Below the pieces are notes generated by a model. It was not told the origin of the DNA and did not search any database. It saw nothing but the letters and a program-made list of their open reading frames with translations. DNA of 64,000 nt, from assembly GCA_020639155.1 (NCBI GenBank), contig JACKHF010000001.1, forward strand, positions 1,240,001 through 1,304,000, in the 5' to 3' direction. Below, piece by piece: positions 45,390 through 52,135 of the stretch (position 1 is the stretch's first letter; each line of letters begins with the position of its first letter). A program made the translations under genes and the position numbers. The DNA comes from Phycisphaeraceae bacterium (GTDB lineage Bacteria; Planctomycetota; Phycisphaerae; Phycisphaerales; UBA1924).

Positions 45390-47036
45390 ATGCGGAACAA
45401 GAGAGTTGGTTCATCACACATTGCTGCGCTGTGCGTTGCTGCGGGCGCGATCGCTGGATTCGGATTGACCCAGTCGGCATCGGCTCAGGCTGCCCCCGTG
45501 CTTTCTGAGCCCGTGCAGATCGGATCAGATTCCGGCTTCCTTGCGAACAACGGCGAACCGGGATTCAACGTGGTCTACTCGACAGTTGTCAGTAAGCCTG
45601 GCGCGTCGTGGATGCGTCTGTACTTTGGCGATGTTGTGCTTTCCGGCAACAAGTACGATGTGAACCGAGCGTCGTATATCCGTATCACATCCATGTTCGA
45701 TGGCGACGTGCAGACACTGAACGCGCGTGAGCTTGAGGACTGGCACAACTCAACAGCATACCTCAATGGTGACACCGTTATCGTCGAGCTTCTTGCCGCC
45801 CCCGACACCGGGCTGAATCGTCTTATCATCGACAGTGCGGATGCTGGTCTCCCGGTTGCGGCATCACCCGAGTCGCTCTGCGGCGCAGATGATCGCCAGC
45901 TTTCGACCGATCCTCGCAACGCGCGTTTGATGCCGATTGGTTGCACGGTGTGGCTGATCAATGATGCGGAGCACTGCTTCCTTACCGCTGGCCACTGCAT
46001 TTCCAACGGCACAACCAACGCAGTTGCGCAGTTTAACGTACCTCTCTCAAGCTCAGGTGGTGGCACAATCAATCCGCCATCAATCCATCAGTATCCAGTG
46101 AACTCGGCATCGATCCAATCGAACGGCGGCCAGGGTATCGGGAACGATTATGCTTATGTTGGGTTCAACCAGAGCTCGGGCATGACACCCTTCGAGCGCC
46201 AAGGCGATGCGTATTCAATCACAACCGCACTGCCTCCGAACGGAACCACCATACGTATCACTGGCTACGGCACAACATCATCGCCTGTCAGCCCAACATG
46301 GAATCAGGTGCAGAAGACCCACACAGGTCCGCGGGTGGCATCTGTACAGGGCAGTCCGAATCCGGTTTCGTATCAGGTCGACACAACCGGTGGCAACTCC
46401 GGCTCGCCGGTCATCAACGACGTGACCGGAATGGCAATCGGCATCCACACACACGCTGGCTGCTCATCAACCGCTGGCAACAACGGCACACAGCTTGCGC
46501 ATGCTGGTATGCAGAACTTTCTGAACAATCCGAAGGGTATTTGCATCCCTGCTGGCCTGACATTTGTCTATCCATCAGGTCTGCCTGGAAACTTTGAGAT
46601 CCATGGTGGTGACACCATTGAGGTCGTCGTGCAGGCAAATGGCAGCAACATCCCGCAGCCAGGCACGGGTGAGTTCCATTACGACGATGGTTCGGGTGTT
46701 GTCACAGTTGCAATGACACAAACCAGCTCGAACACGTATAGCGTGACGCTTCCAACATCGTCCTGCGGCACAGTCCGCGACTTCTTCTTCAGCGCAGAAA
46801 CCACCAGTGGACAAACGTACACCGATCCAAAGACCGCGCCGACGCAGACCTACTCCACGACTGCAACAACATATGCCGATTGCAGCCAGAACAACACGCT
46901 CGATATCTTCGACTACATCTGTTTCGGCGGGCTATACGCTGCGAACGATCCATATGCTGACTGCGACGGCAACAGCGTGCTGAACATCTTTGACTACATC
47001 TGCTTCGGCACAGCATACGGACTTGGCTGCAACTGA
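45390..47036 (+). CDS. trypsin-like serine protease, dockerin-tailed (13 of 13)
   Basis: 548 residues from the ATG at 45390 (AAGGAG upstream). Signal peptide ends SASAQ. The protease domain closely matches the one at 39360-41465: His in CFLTAGHC, Asp in GNDYAYVGF, Ser in TGGNSGSPV, and NARLMPIGCTVWLI. One sandwich domain follows, but the MAM-like domain of its paralogue is absent. The tail (46869-47033) is the most diverged of the thirteen. The first Cys is Thr (TYADC), loop 1 is DCSQNNTLDIFD, CFGN becomes CFGG and CFGT, and it ends LGCN. It is the last gene of the dockerin group. Confidence 0.9.
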   Translation: MRNKRVGSSHIAALCVAAGAIAGFGLTQSASAQAAPVLSEPVQIGSDSGFLANNGEPGFNVVYSTVVSKPGASWMRLYFGDVVLSGNKYDVNRASYIRITSMFDGDVQTLNARELEDWHNSTAYLNGDTVIVELLAAPDTGLNRLIIDSADAGLPVAASPESLCGADDRQLSTDPRNARLMPIGCTVWLINDAEHCFLTAGHCISNGTTNAVAQFNVPLSSSGGGTINPPSIHQYPVNSASIQSNGGQGIGNDYAYVGFNQSSGMTPFERQGDAYSITTALPPNGTTIRITGYGTTSSPVSPTWNQVQKTHTGPRVASVQGSPNPVSYQVDTTGGNSGSPVINDVTGMAIGIHTHAGCSSTAGNNGTQLAHAGMQNFLNNPKGICIPAGLTFVYPSGLPGNFEIHGGDTIEVVVQANGSNIPQPGTGEFHYDDGSGVVTVAMTQTSSNTYSVTLPTSSCGTVRDFFFSAETTSGQTYTDPKTAPTQTYSTTATTYADCSQNNTLDIFDYICFGGLYAANDPYADCDGNSVLNIFDYICFGTAYGLGCN

Positions 47037-47064
47037 GTCGCGTGAATAAACCGCTTCTATGATG

Positions 47065-47092
47065 CGGGATCGTGCAGCGATGCACGGTCCCG
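47065..47092. terminator. bidirectional intrinsic terminator
   Basis: CGGGATCGTGCA (47065-47076) pairs with TGCACGGTCCCG (47081-47092) with one wobble, a GCGA tetraloop and a TTTTCTTT tail. It lies between the last dockerin gene and the converging glycosyltransferase. Confidence 0.88.
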
Positions 47093-47116
47093 TTTTCTTT
47101 GTTTCAATCTTGTCCG

Positions 47117-47992
47117 CTAAAGTTGATACTTGCTGGAACCTGCCCGATTGGACGCAGATTTACGGCTTGATCTTGCTTGATACCACGCAGGTGCAGGCTT
47201 TGAAAGTATGAAGCTTGCTTCTCGACGAGCAAGATATGTTGCAACGGCGAAAACCGGAAGTCCGAGCATCGCTACCGGATTTGTGCCAATGCGTGCAAGC
47301 TGGGCTCGTTCAACATTCAGTTTGCCAACTCGATCAGCAAGTTGTCGATGTCCAGCGCGCCATCGAGCACGTACACCAACAATCTCACGAAATGTGGAGG
47401 GGAGGCGAGTGTGTGCGACCGCATCGGGCGCAACAGTGCGTTCCTGCTTTGCGAATCGGGAGATCATAAATCCATCATCGCTGATGAGATCGGGGAATGT
47501 GCTCCATCGCGATCTACCCTCGATTGAGAGTGCAATGCAGTTTCCAACAACAGAATCCGTTGTCGAGTTTGTCAACGTTCTCCATGTTCGCCAGTGTAGC
47601 ATTGCAATAATGGATCGATTCGGTTCGTACACAACCGTAGGAAAGCACGCATGGATGGCGTTTGAAAGTGATCGTGTCATCGCGGCGAGGCAGCCATATT
47701 GCATGCGAACATCTGCATCCATGTACACACGAATCTGGCCGACGGCATGTGTGTCACCCGTATTGAGCGCACTCGGCTTGTGCCCGTCTGGCAGATCAGT
47801 GACATGCAGTTCGGCGTTGGCTTGAGCGAATCGATCGATGAATGTGCCGGCAATGTGGCTCGTGTTGTCTTCGCACCCATTTGCTACAACAACCACTCGC
47901 CAGTGTGCGATGTCCTGTGCGAGCAGGCATGACAAGCAGGGCCCAATCACATCGGCCTCGTTGTACGCGGGGATGACAACCGTGCCGATCAT
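47117..47992 (-). CDS. family 2 glycosyltransferase
   Basis: 291 residues from the ATG at 47992, which overlaps the upstream stop as ATGA, a common sign of coupling; a GTG at 48022 would add ten residues. The GT-A fold shows VVIPAYNEADVI, the ANGCEDNT region, the DxD-like VYMDADVRM and a later DDGFMISRF acceptor motif. A hydrophobic segment near the C-terminus (MLGLPVFAVATYLA) may associate with the membrane. It probably adds sugars to a surface polysaccharide or lipid. Partner of the second GT2 gene directly upstream. Confidence 0.88.
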   Translation of the reverse strand: MIGTVVIPAYNEADVIGPCLSCLLAQDIAHWRVVVVANGCEDNTSHIAGTFIDRFAQANAELHVTDLPDGHKPSALNTGDTHAVGQIRVYMDADVRMQYGCLAAMTRSLSNAIHACFPTVVYEPNRSIIAMLHWRTWRTLTNSTTDSVVGNCIALSIEGRSRWSTFPDLISDDGFMISRFAKQERTVAPDAVAHTRLPSTFREIVGVRARWRAGHRQLADRVGKLNVERAQLARIGTNPVAMLGLPVFAVATYLARREASFILSKPAPAWYQARSSRKSASNRAGSSKYQL

Positions 47993-48861
47993 GCTTGCGA
48001 TTGCTGATGGTGGGGTTGCCACGCGGAAACGGAGCCCGCTTGTCGATCAATAAGCCGCCATATCCAACTGCCCGCGACAACAAGAACAAATCCAGGAGCG
48101 TGCCTGAGCATAAGCGGATGACGAATGCAGCTGCCCAAGATTCCGCTGCAACGATTCCGCCTAATGCCACGCTGCCGCTTGGATCTTGCGCGTGCAACTC
48201 GGCTGCCTCGGCACCAACGGGCGCGCACCCGCATCAATGTCAATGGGTTGTCGGGCGCCGAGGTAAGGGCGTAACAGCTGTCAAGTCTGATGAGTTCGCT
48301 TTCGTCAAACCGCAATCGAACAAATGTGTCGTCGGAACAGATAGGGGGAAACTCCATCCATCGAGATCGCCCAGCTGGGTTCACTGCGTACATGCCATTC
48401 CCCGGCAGCCACAGCTTGCAATAGGGCGTTTGTGCAAGAAACTGAAAGTAGGATCGGCAGATGAAGCTCTTCATGTCATGTCTGCGCGGAGGGACAAGCG
48501 CAATAGCCGGAGACTGACGCGCAGAAAGCGATCTGTGGATGTGCCTAACTGCGTTGCTTGAAAGAACAACATCATCATCCAGGTACACAATGCTTCCATC
48601 CACAAGCTGCATGTCACCAGCGTTCAACGCGCTGACCTTGCCAAGCACCGATCTTCTGAGTGTTGTCAGTGTCCAGCCGCGTTCTGTAAATGCCTGATGA
48701 AGAGAATCATCAATATGGACAGCTTCTGCTTCACTGCCGTTGATAACAAGAACAACATTGAGAAATGGAGTATCGGACTGAGAAAGCAGGCGTTCGGCAG
48801 CTGCGCTGCAACGTCCGTCGCTTGCTCTGCAAGGGATGACAATATTGCACCAGTTTTCCAC
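47989..48861 (-). CDS. family 2 glycosyltransferase
   Basis: 290 residues starting at a GTG with no clear ribosome-binding site. The GT-A motifs are NIVIPCRASDG, VLVINGSEAEA, YLDDDVVLS (the metal-binding DxD) and a late SDDTFVRLRFDE. A hydrophobic stretch (LMLRHAPGFVLVVAGSWIW) near the end may anchor it. It is distantly related to its downstream partner, with which it overlaps by 4 nt. A TTGTAA/TATATT promoter just upstream puts the transcript start very near the GTG, so the message may be leaderless. Confidence 0.85.
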   Translation of the reverse strand: MENWCNIVIPCRASDGRCSAAAERLLSQSDTPFLNVVLVINGSEAEAVHIDDSLHQAFTERGWTLTTLRRSVLGKVSALNAGDMQLVDGSIVYLDDDVVLSSNAVRHIHRSLSARQSPAIALVPPRRHDMKSFICRSYFQFLAQTPYCKLWLPGNGMYAVNPAGRSRWMEFPPICSDDTFVRLRFDESELIRLDSCYALTSAPDNPLTLMRVRARWCRGSRVARARSKRQRGIRRNRCSGILGSCIRHPLMLRHAPGFVLVVAGSWIWRLIDRQAGSVSAWQPHHQQSQA

Positions 48862-48870
48862 GGCGAGTGC

Positions 48871-48900
48871 AATATACAGGAGCAGGATGCACTTTTACAA
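48871..48900 (-). promoter_or_regulatory. sigma70-like promoter for the glycosyltransferase pair
   Basis: On the minus strand TTGTAA (48895-48900) and TATATT (48871-48876) are separated by 18 nt. The predicted start of transcription lies only a few bases before the GTG at 48861. Confidence 0.4.
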
Positions 48901-48977
48901 AGCAAAGAACAGTCTACTTATATGTTTCATTTAGCAGCTCTTTTTTCTTGCGGTTATTAGACCAGAAGGCTCGTTTT

Positions 48978-49565
48978 TTAGTTCGATAACAGTTTGTCAA
49001 TGTGCATTTGCAGTGTTGGTACCAGCTCCTTTGCAAACCATGGATTCTTCTTGAGCCAGATGTTGTTGCGCGGACTTGGATGGGGCATTGGCACGACGTC
49101 TGGCCAGTACGTTTTCCATGCGTGGACTGTCTCGGTCAGTGAGCCCTTTGCATCTGGCAGATGGTACTTGTGCGCGTACGCGCCGATGACCAGTGTCAGT
49201 TGCACATGCTTCATCGAGGCGAGTAACTGCTTGCGCCACGCGGGCGCGCACTCCGGTCTTGGCGGGAGATCGCCGGATGTGCCCGTGCCGGGATAGCAGA
49301 AACCCATCGGCAGGATCGCGACAAGCATTGGGTCATAGAACTGGTCGCGCGTGATGCCCATCCATTCCCGCAACCGATCGCCCGACGCGTCGTGAAAGGG
49401 CAATCCATCATCTGATTCGTGCACCTTCCTGCCCGGCGCCTGCCCCGCGATGAGGATGCGTGACTTCGCGTGCGCCTGGACGATGGGACGAACGCCGTGC
49501 GGCAGGTAGTCGCTGCAGATCGTGCAGTTGCGGACGTCTTTGAGCAGGACGGGGAGGGATGGCAT
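48978..49565 (-). CDS. uracil-DNA glycosylase family protein
   Basis: 195 residues from the ATG at 49565 (GAGAG upstream); an ATG at 49586 would overlap the neighbouring gene. The core resembles uracil-DNA glycosylase superfamily proteins: GQAPGRKVHESDDG with PFHD, SGDRLREWMG, ILPMGFCYPG, LTLVIGAYAHKY and MPHPSPRNN. An N-terminal Cys pair (NCTICSDYLPHGVRP) is typical of this subgroup, although the four-Cys iron-sulfur cluster of family 4 enzymes is not seen. Activity on uracil is not certain. If active, it would cut uracil from DNA in base-excision repair. Confidence 0.85.
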   Translation of the reverse strand: MPSLPVLLKDVRNCTICSDYLPHGVRPIVQAHAKSRILIAGQAPGRKVHESDDGLPFHDASGDRLREWMGITRDQFYDPMLVAILPMGFCYPGTGTSGDLPPRPECAPAWRKQLLASMKHVQLTLVIGAYAHKYHLPDAKGSLTETVHAWKTYWPDVVPMPHPSPRNNIWLKKNPWFAKELVPTLQMHIDKLLSN

Positions 49566-49572
49566 GACTCGA

Positions 49573-49983
49573 TCAACTCTCTTCATCAATATACTGATCG
49601 GTTTGTAGCTTTGCTCCATCAAGCTGCACAAGCATATCATCAATCATCAGTTTCACTTGATCATATGGTTTTAACTTTTTGTCTCGCTCTTTCTGCAAAC
49701 TTCGCTTTGCGTCCGCACGCCATTTTCCAGCTTCGCGTCGGCTGCCTAATAGTGAAAGAAGAAACGAGCCGCCACTTCCTGCTGCACCTGTCTTTGCGCG
49801 ATAATTTGCTCGAATCTCAGTCATTTCTAGATTGATCTGGCGCTTAACTTGTCGCAGTCTTTTCTGTTGATTCACTATTTTCTTGCGCAACAGCTTTGCT
49901 TTAGCAACCGACTTTGCGGTCATCTCAAACTCTAATAAGCCGTCGGCTATAAGTTTTTTCTTATAGTATTTCGCGCCGTTCAT
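49573..49983 (-). CDS. AT-rich small basic coiled-coil protein
   Basis: 136 residues. The first 65 are a basic helix (AKSVAKAKLLRKKIVNQQKRLRQ). A Gly/Ser-rich loop (GAAGSGGSFLLSLLG) with an Arg-rich helix follows, and the end (DQVKLMIDDMLVQLDGAK) is again helical. No signal or membrane segment is present. Base composition is visibly AT-richer than neighbouring genes, and no related gene lies nearby, so recent transfer is plausible. I do not recognise a family. It ends eight nt before the uracil-glycosylase-like gene. Confidence 0.65.
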   Translation of the reverse strand: MNGAKYYKKKLIADGLLEFEMTAKSVAKAKLLRKKIVNQQKRLRQVKRQINLEMTEIRANYRAKTGAAGSGGSFLLSLLGSRREAGKWRADAKRSLQKERDKKLKPYDQVKLMIDDMLVQLDGAKLQTDQYIDEES

Positions 49984-50047
49984 AAGATGCTCTCAGTTGG
50001 AATCAATGCTCGTGTATTGTAGTTGTGCGAATAGGCCACATGGTAAA

Positions 50048-50069
50048 CCCAGGGATTGGAATCCCTGGG
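50048..50069 (-). terminator. intrinsic terminator (CCCAGGGATT palindrome)
   Basis: CCCAGGGATT (50048-50057) pairs perfectly with AATCCCTGGG (50060-50069). Read on the minus strand it follows the threonine-dehydrogenase-like gene and is followed by TTTACC. Same family as 4934, 7933 and 15466. Confidence 0.72.
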
Positions 50070-50082
50070 CTTTGAAAACTCT

Positions 50083-50107
50083 GTGTCTTCGTGTCTCTGT
50101 GGTTGTT
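50083..50107. repeat. CACAGAG-type intergenic repeat
   Basis: The minus strand reads CCACAGAGACACGAAGACAC, close to the common bacterial intergenic CACAGAGACACGAAG repeat. It lies between the Tdh-like stop and the terminator. A related trace occurs at 7628-7656. Confidence 0.5.
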
Positions 50108-50123
50108 CGATTATTCGTCAGGT

Positions 50124-51161
50124 TCACTCCACGTTCATCAGCACCTTGATTCCCTCGCCCGAGATCATCGTTGCGAACGCGGTCTCAAACTGTTCCAGTG
50201 GGAACTCGTGCGTGACGATCTCGTCGAGTTCTATGCGACCCGAGAGCAGAAGTTCTTCCATCTGGTACCATGTCTCGAACATCCTGCGCCCGTTGATACC
50301 CAGCACGGTGCATCCCTTGAAGACAATGTGCGAGTTGAAATCGAACGTAACGGGCTTTGCGGGTAAGCCGAGCAATGCTGCGACGCCGCCGTTGCGAAGT
50401 GCTCGGAATCCCTGATCGAGCGCCTGCGGCGCGCCCGACATTTCGAGCAGAACATCGACACCTTCGCCTCGGCATGCCTTGCGTACATCGTTGATCCAGC
50501 TGTCACCCTCGCGCACGTCAAAGGCTTCGGTCGCGCCGAGCTTCTTTGCAAGTTCCAGTCTCGGCGGGTTCACATCGGTCGCGAAGATGCGCGATGCGCC
50601 AGCAGCCTTGGCGACGGTGACAGCCATCAGTCCGATGATCCCGACACCCGAGACGAGCACGGTCTTCGCGCTCACATCAGCGCTCATGACGGTGTGGACC
50701 GCGTTGCCGAACGGATCGAGAATCGCTGCGAACCGATCCGGAATCTCGTCGTGGACGGGCCAGACGTTGTCCTCGGGCACGACGATGTAGTCGGCGAAGC
50801 ACCCGTCGGTGTCGATCCCGAAGATGCGGACATCCGACGCAATGTGGGCATTGCCGGTGCGAGAGTTGTAGTCGATGCCCTTGGTCATGTGCCCCTCGGC
50901 GCTGACGCGGAGCCCGGGCGAGAACTTGGTAACGGCACTCCCAACGCGCTCGATGTGTCCGACGAACTCGTGCCCGGTGACGACACCGACGGGGATGCGC
51001 GAGGCGGCCCAGTCGTCCCATTCCCAGATGTGCCGGTCCGTGCCGCAGATCCCGACCTTCTTGACGCGGATGAGGACATCGCGCGGCCCGACTTCGGGCA
51101 TGGGGCGGTCGGGGTCGAACTTCAGGCCTTCGCCCGCGTGGTGCTTGTAGAGTGCTCTCAT
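50124..51161 (-). CDS. tdh: L-threonine 3-dehydrogenase-like medium-chain dehydrogenase
   Basis: 345 residues, matching Tdh in length and motifs: KVGICGTDRHIWEWDDWA with the catalytic-zinc Cys, GHEFVGHI with the zinc His, NAVHTVMSADV, VLVSGVGIIGLMAVTVAK for NAD and the DVREGD region. Tdh oxidises L-threonine to 2-amino-3-ketobutyrate, which splits to glycine and acetyl-CoA. The structural-zinc lobe is abnormal: all four expected Cys are absent (GHMTKGIDYNSRTGNAHIASD). It may therefore fold without that zinc. The kbl partner gene is not adjacent. A different polyol substrate is the main alternative. Confidence 0.88.
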   Translation of the reverse strand: MRALYKHHAGEGLKFDPDRPMPEVGPRDVLIRVKKVGICGTDRHIWEWDDWAASRIPVGVVTGHEFVGHIERVGSAVTKFSPGLRVSAEGHMTKGIDYNSRTGNAHIASDVRIFGIDTDGCFADYIVVPEDNVWPVHDEIPDRFAAILDPFGNAVHTVMSADVSAKTVLVSGVGIIGLMAVTVAKAAGASRIFATDVNPPRLELAKKLGATEAFDVREGDSWINDVRKACRGEGVDVLLEMSGAPQALDQGFRALRNGGVAALLGLPAKPVTFDFNSHIVFKGCTVLGINGRRMFETWYQMEELLLSGRIELDEIVTHEFPLEQFETAFATMISGEGIKVLMNVE

Positions 51162-51307
51162 GCCTGATTGTTCGAGGGGTGGAGGGCGTTGTCACGGGGA
51201 AGAAAACCGGGAAAACAGAAAAGGAGAAAAGCGGAAAAGAGCACACCACCGAGAGACAAAGGGACAGAGGTGCGAGGGAGAGATGATGCACGCCAGTTAG
51301 GTTGTGT

Positions 51308-52039
51308 TCACATCTTCCCCTTGCGGACCAGTGCCCTTGCGCCCTCGCGATAGGACAAGCCCGAGAGGTCAGACTTGTGCTGCTTCAAAAACTTCTTCAC
51401 ACCAGTCGGATTGATGTATGAATGCGCCCGCAGTGCCCATCCGATAGCTTTGCGGATGAAGAAGTCTGTCTCGTGCATGTGATCGATGCAGTAGGTGAAC
51501 AGGCGCTCCTCGTCGGTGTGTTCCTTGTGCAGCACCTGCATGATGATCGCGCTGCGGCGGATCCACATGTCGTCATCGTTGATCCACGTGTCCATGAGTG
51601 TGCTGGGCCATGTCTGGTTCTTCTTCCGTGCGTCGAGGACAGCCCTTCCGACGAGTCGAATCGCAAGATCGTCCACAAAGTCCCACCACGCCCCCTCGCG
51701 GATCATCTGCTCGTACATGGGGATGTGATCGCGCTCGATCAGCTTCGGGAATGCCTGGGCTGTTGATATTGCGAGGTACTTTTCCTCTCGATGCGGAAGG
51801 TTCCATAACGCTATGACGACGCTGCGATAGTCATCACGAGAGGTGATTGGATGTGCTTTTCTGATTTCTTTCAGAATGGCAGACCGCTGCGGCTTCTGCA
51901 CGCCATAGAACGGCATGTCGGTTTTCATGTACACCTGCATGGGCCCAGATTTGTTCGGATCGGCAACCGCACGAAGATGTGTGCGAATGAGTCTGACGTA
52001 CGTTCGAGCGAGTGGGGTTATAGATGACTCTGGTGGCAC
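51308..52039 (-). CDS. AlkD-like DNA alkylation repair protein
   Basis: 243 residues from a GTG at 52039; the exact start is uncertain because no ribosome-binding site is visible. AlkD-family HEAT-repeat glycosylases remove N3- and N7-alkylated purines. Signatures present are KTDMPFYGVQKPQR, EGAWWDFVDDLA with the catalytic Trp/Asp residues, MWIRRSAIIMQVLH and ETDFFIRKAIGWALR. Length fits the family. It diverges from the sulfotransferase gene and follows the Tdh-like gene on the same strand at some distance (about 150 nt). Confidence 0.9.
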   Translation of the reverse strand: MPPESSITPLARTYVRLIRTHLRAVADPNKSGPMQVYMKTDMPFYGVQKPQRSAILKEIRKAHPITSRDDYRSVVIALWNLPHREEKYLAISTAQAFPKLIERDHIPMYEQMIREGAWWDFVDDLAIRLVGRAVLDARKKNQTWPSTLMDTWINDDDMWIRRSAIIMQVLHKEHTDEERLFTYCIDHMHETDFFIRKAIGWALRAHSYINPTGVKKFLKQHKSDLSGLSYREGARALVRKGKM

Positions 52040-52135
52040 GACGCAAGGTTATGCGGTCGATGGCAAGACCGATATGGCAGTGTCTCAACACGACGGCACA
52101 TGGTGTCGACAGGTTGGTGCGATGGTGGCATTTTG

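Larger units (their letters stand above)
26422..47036 (+). other. island of thirteen secreted dockerin-tailed proteins
   Basis: All thirteen genes lie on one strand without interruption by other gene types. Every tail is exactly 55 residues. The consensus is CYADCD, then x-S-G-x-L-N-I-F-D-Y-I-C-F-G-N, then the same unit again, then G-C-P. Two Ca-binding loops have Asp or Asn at positions 1, 3, 9 and 12, as in type I dockerins. Six Cys lie at 1, 5, 18, 32, 45 and 54 and are nearly invariant. Bodies differ completely between members, apart from the two trypsin-like paralogues. Members 1-5 are spaced 28-81 nt and may be an operon; members 6-13 mostly have their own promoter or terminator. Confidence 0.85.

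Noticed and set aside
26422..47036. Many near-identical short repeats scattered over 20 kb, considered as mobile repeats
   Set aside because: They are the coding sequences of the conserved protein tails, always at the 3' end of a gene.
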